Position numbers and translations under genes: made by a program. 5,955 bases of DNA from Bacteroidales bacterium UBA5349 (GTDB taxonomy: Bacteria > Bacteroidota > Bacteroidia > Bacteroidales > Tenuifilaceae), in NCBI GenBank assembly GCA_002410065.1, contig DHQB01000023.1, forward strand, positions 1 through 5,955, read 5' to 3'. Every line of letters begins with the position of its first letter. Position 1 is the first letter of the stretch. Positions 5,891 through 5,955 of this stretch are shown in pieces. The notes beneath the pieces are model-generated. The model worked only from the letters and a program-made list of their open reading frames with translations. It was not told the origin of the DNA and did no database searches.

Positions 5891-5955
5891 CTTTTACATT
5901 TAGCGTTCTACATTCTACATTCTACATTCTACATTCTACATTCTACATTCTACAT
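5891..5955. repeat. Right heptamer array (ATTCTAC units), running off the window
   Basis: Plus-strand units are CTTTTAC, ATTTAGC, GTTCTAC and then six exact copies of ATTCTAC (5912-5953), followed by two more bases at the window edge. The first three units overlap the inverted repeat and correspond one for one to the first three units of the left array. The total copy number is unknown because the array continues beyond 5955. Minus-strand copies contain ATG followed at once by TAG. Confidence 0.93.
5892..5908. repeat. Right half of the 17-nt inverted repeat flanking the four-helix gene
   Basis: TTTTACATTTAGCGTTC pairs with the left copy at 5494-5510. Ten bases match, then two mismatches (AG against GC), then five match. 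It lies nine bases upstream of the ATG at 5882 and runs straight into the right heptamer array. Confidence 0.85.

Larger units (their letters stand above)
5449..5955 (-). other. Candidate intervening-sequence-like cassette: repeat arm, four-helix gene, inverted repeat arm
   Basis: The gene, its close inverted repeats and the two outward heptamer arrays form one nearly symmetrical unit of at least 507 bases with almost no spare sequence. Intervening sequences in 23S rRNA genes of some bacteria also consist of complementary ends around a member of this protein family, which makes the comparison natural. Here there is no rRNA around it. No transposase is encoded and no target-site duplication can be looked for, because the right end lies outside the window. 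That the unit moves, or was acquired as a block, is inference. Confidence 0.45.

Noticed and set aside
5905..5955. CRISPR-like repeat array
   Set aside because: The units are 7 bases, directly abutting, with no spacers and no cas genes nearby.

Overview
The window looks like chromosomal DNA from a member of the Bacteroidota, possibly a Bacteroidales or Marinilabiliales-like anaerobe. The evidence is a DUF3078-type outer-membrane protein, AT-rich spacers, no Shine-Dalgarno sequences ahead of the genes, and a TAnnTTTG-type promoter box before the first gene. No rRNA, tRNA, CRISPR array or transposase gene is visible. The lineage call is an inference from gene families, not from a marker gene.

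Positions 1-1461 hold a short plus-strand operon. It has a promoter, a secreted DUF3078 beta-barrel-like protein and, three bases after its stop, the mechanosensitive channel gene mscL. The operon ends at a symmetrical hairpin with A and T tracts that can also stop transcription arriving from the opposite strand.

Positions 1486-5427 hold a minus-strand operon of three genes. Reading from the promoter side, these are a membrane protein with a NarI-like cytochrome b domain and two [4Fe-4S] ferredoxin motifs, a soluble protein with two CCG domains, and a long (591 aa) acyl-CoA dehydrogenase. The first two together match one HdrD-like membrane oxidoreductase of the ETF:menaquinone oxidoreductase (EMO) type, split exactly at the domain boundary. 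The likely job is to pass electrons from acyl-CoA oxidation, through electron transfer flavoprotein (not encoded here), into the menaquinone pool.

Positions 5449-5955 are the most unusual part. A small four-helix-bundle gene (the family of proteins encoded in 23S rRNA intervening sequences) is bracketed by a 17-nt imperfect inverted repeat that touches both ends of the reading frame. Each repeat continues outward, in unbroken 7-base register, into a tandem array whose units differ between the two sides. In the sense RNA the two arms can pair, with the reading frame as the loop. This looks like a free-standing, intervening-sequence-like cassette inserted just upstream of the electron-transfer operon. 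The right arm runs off the window.
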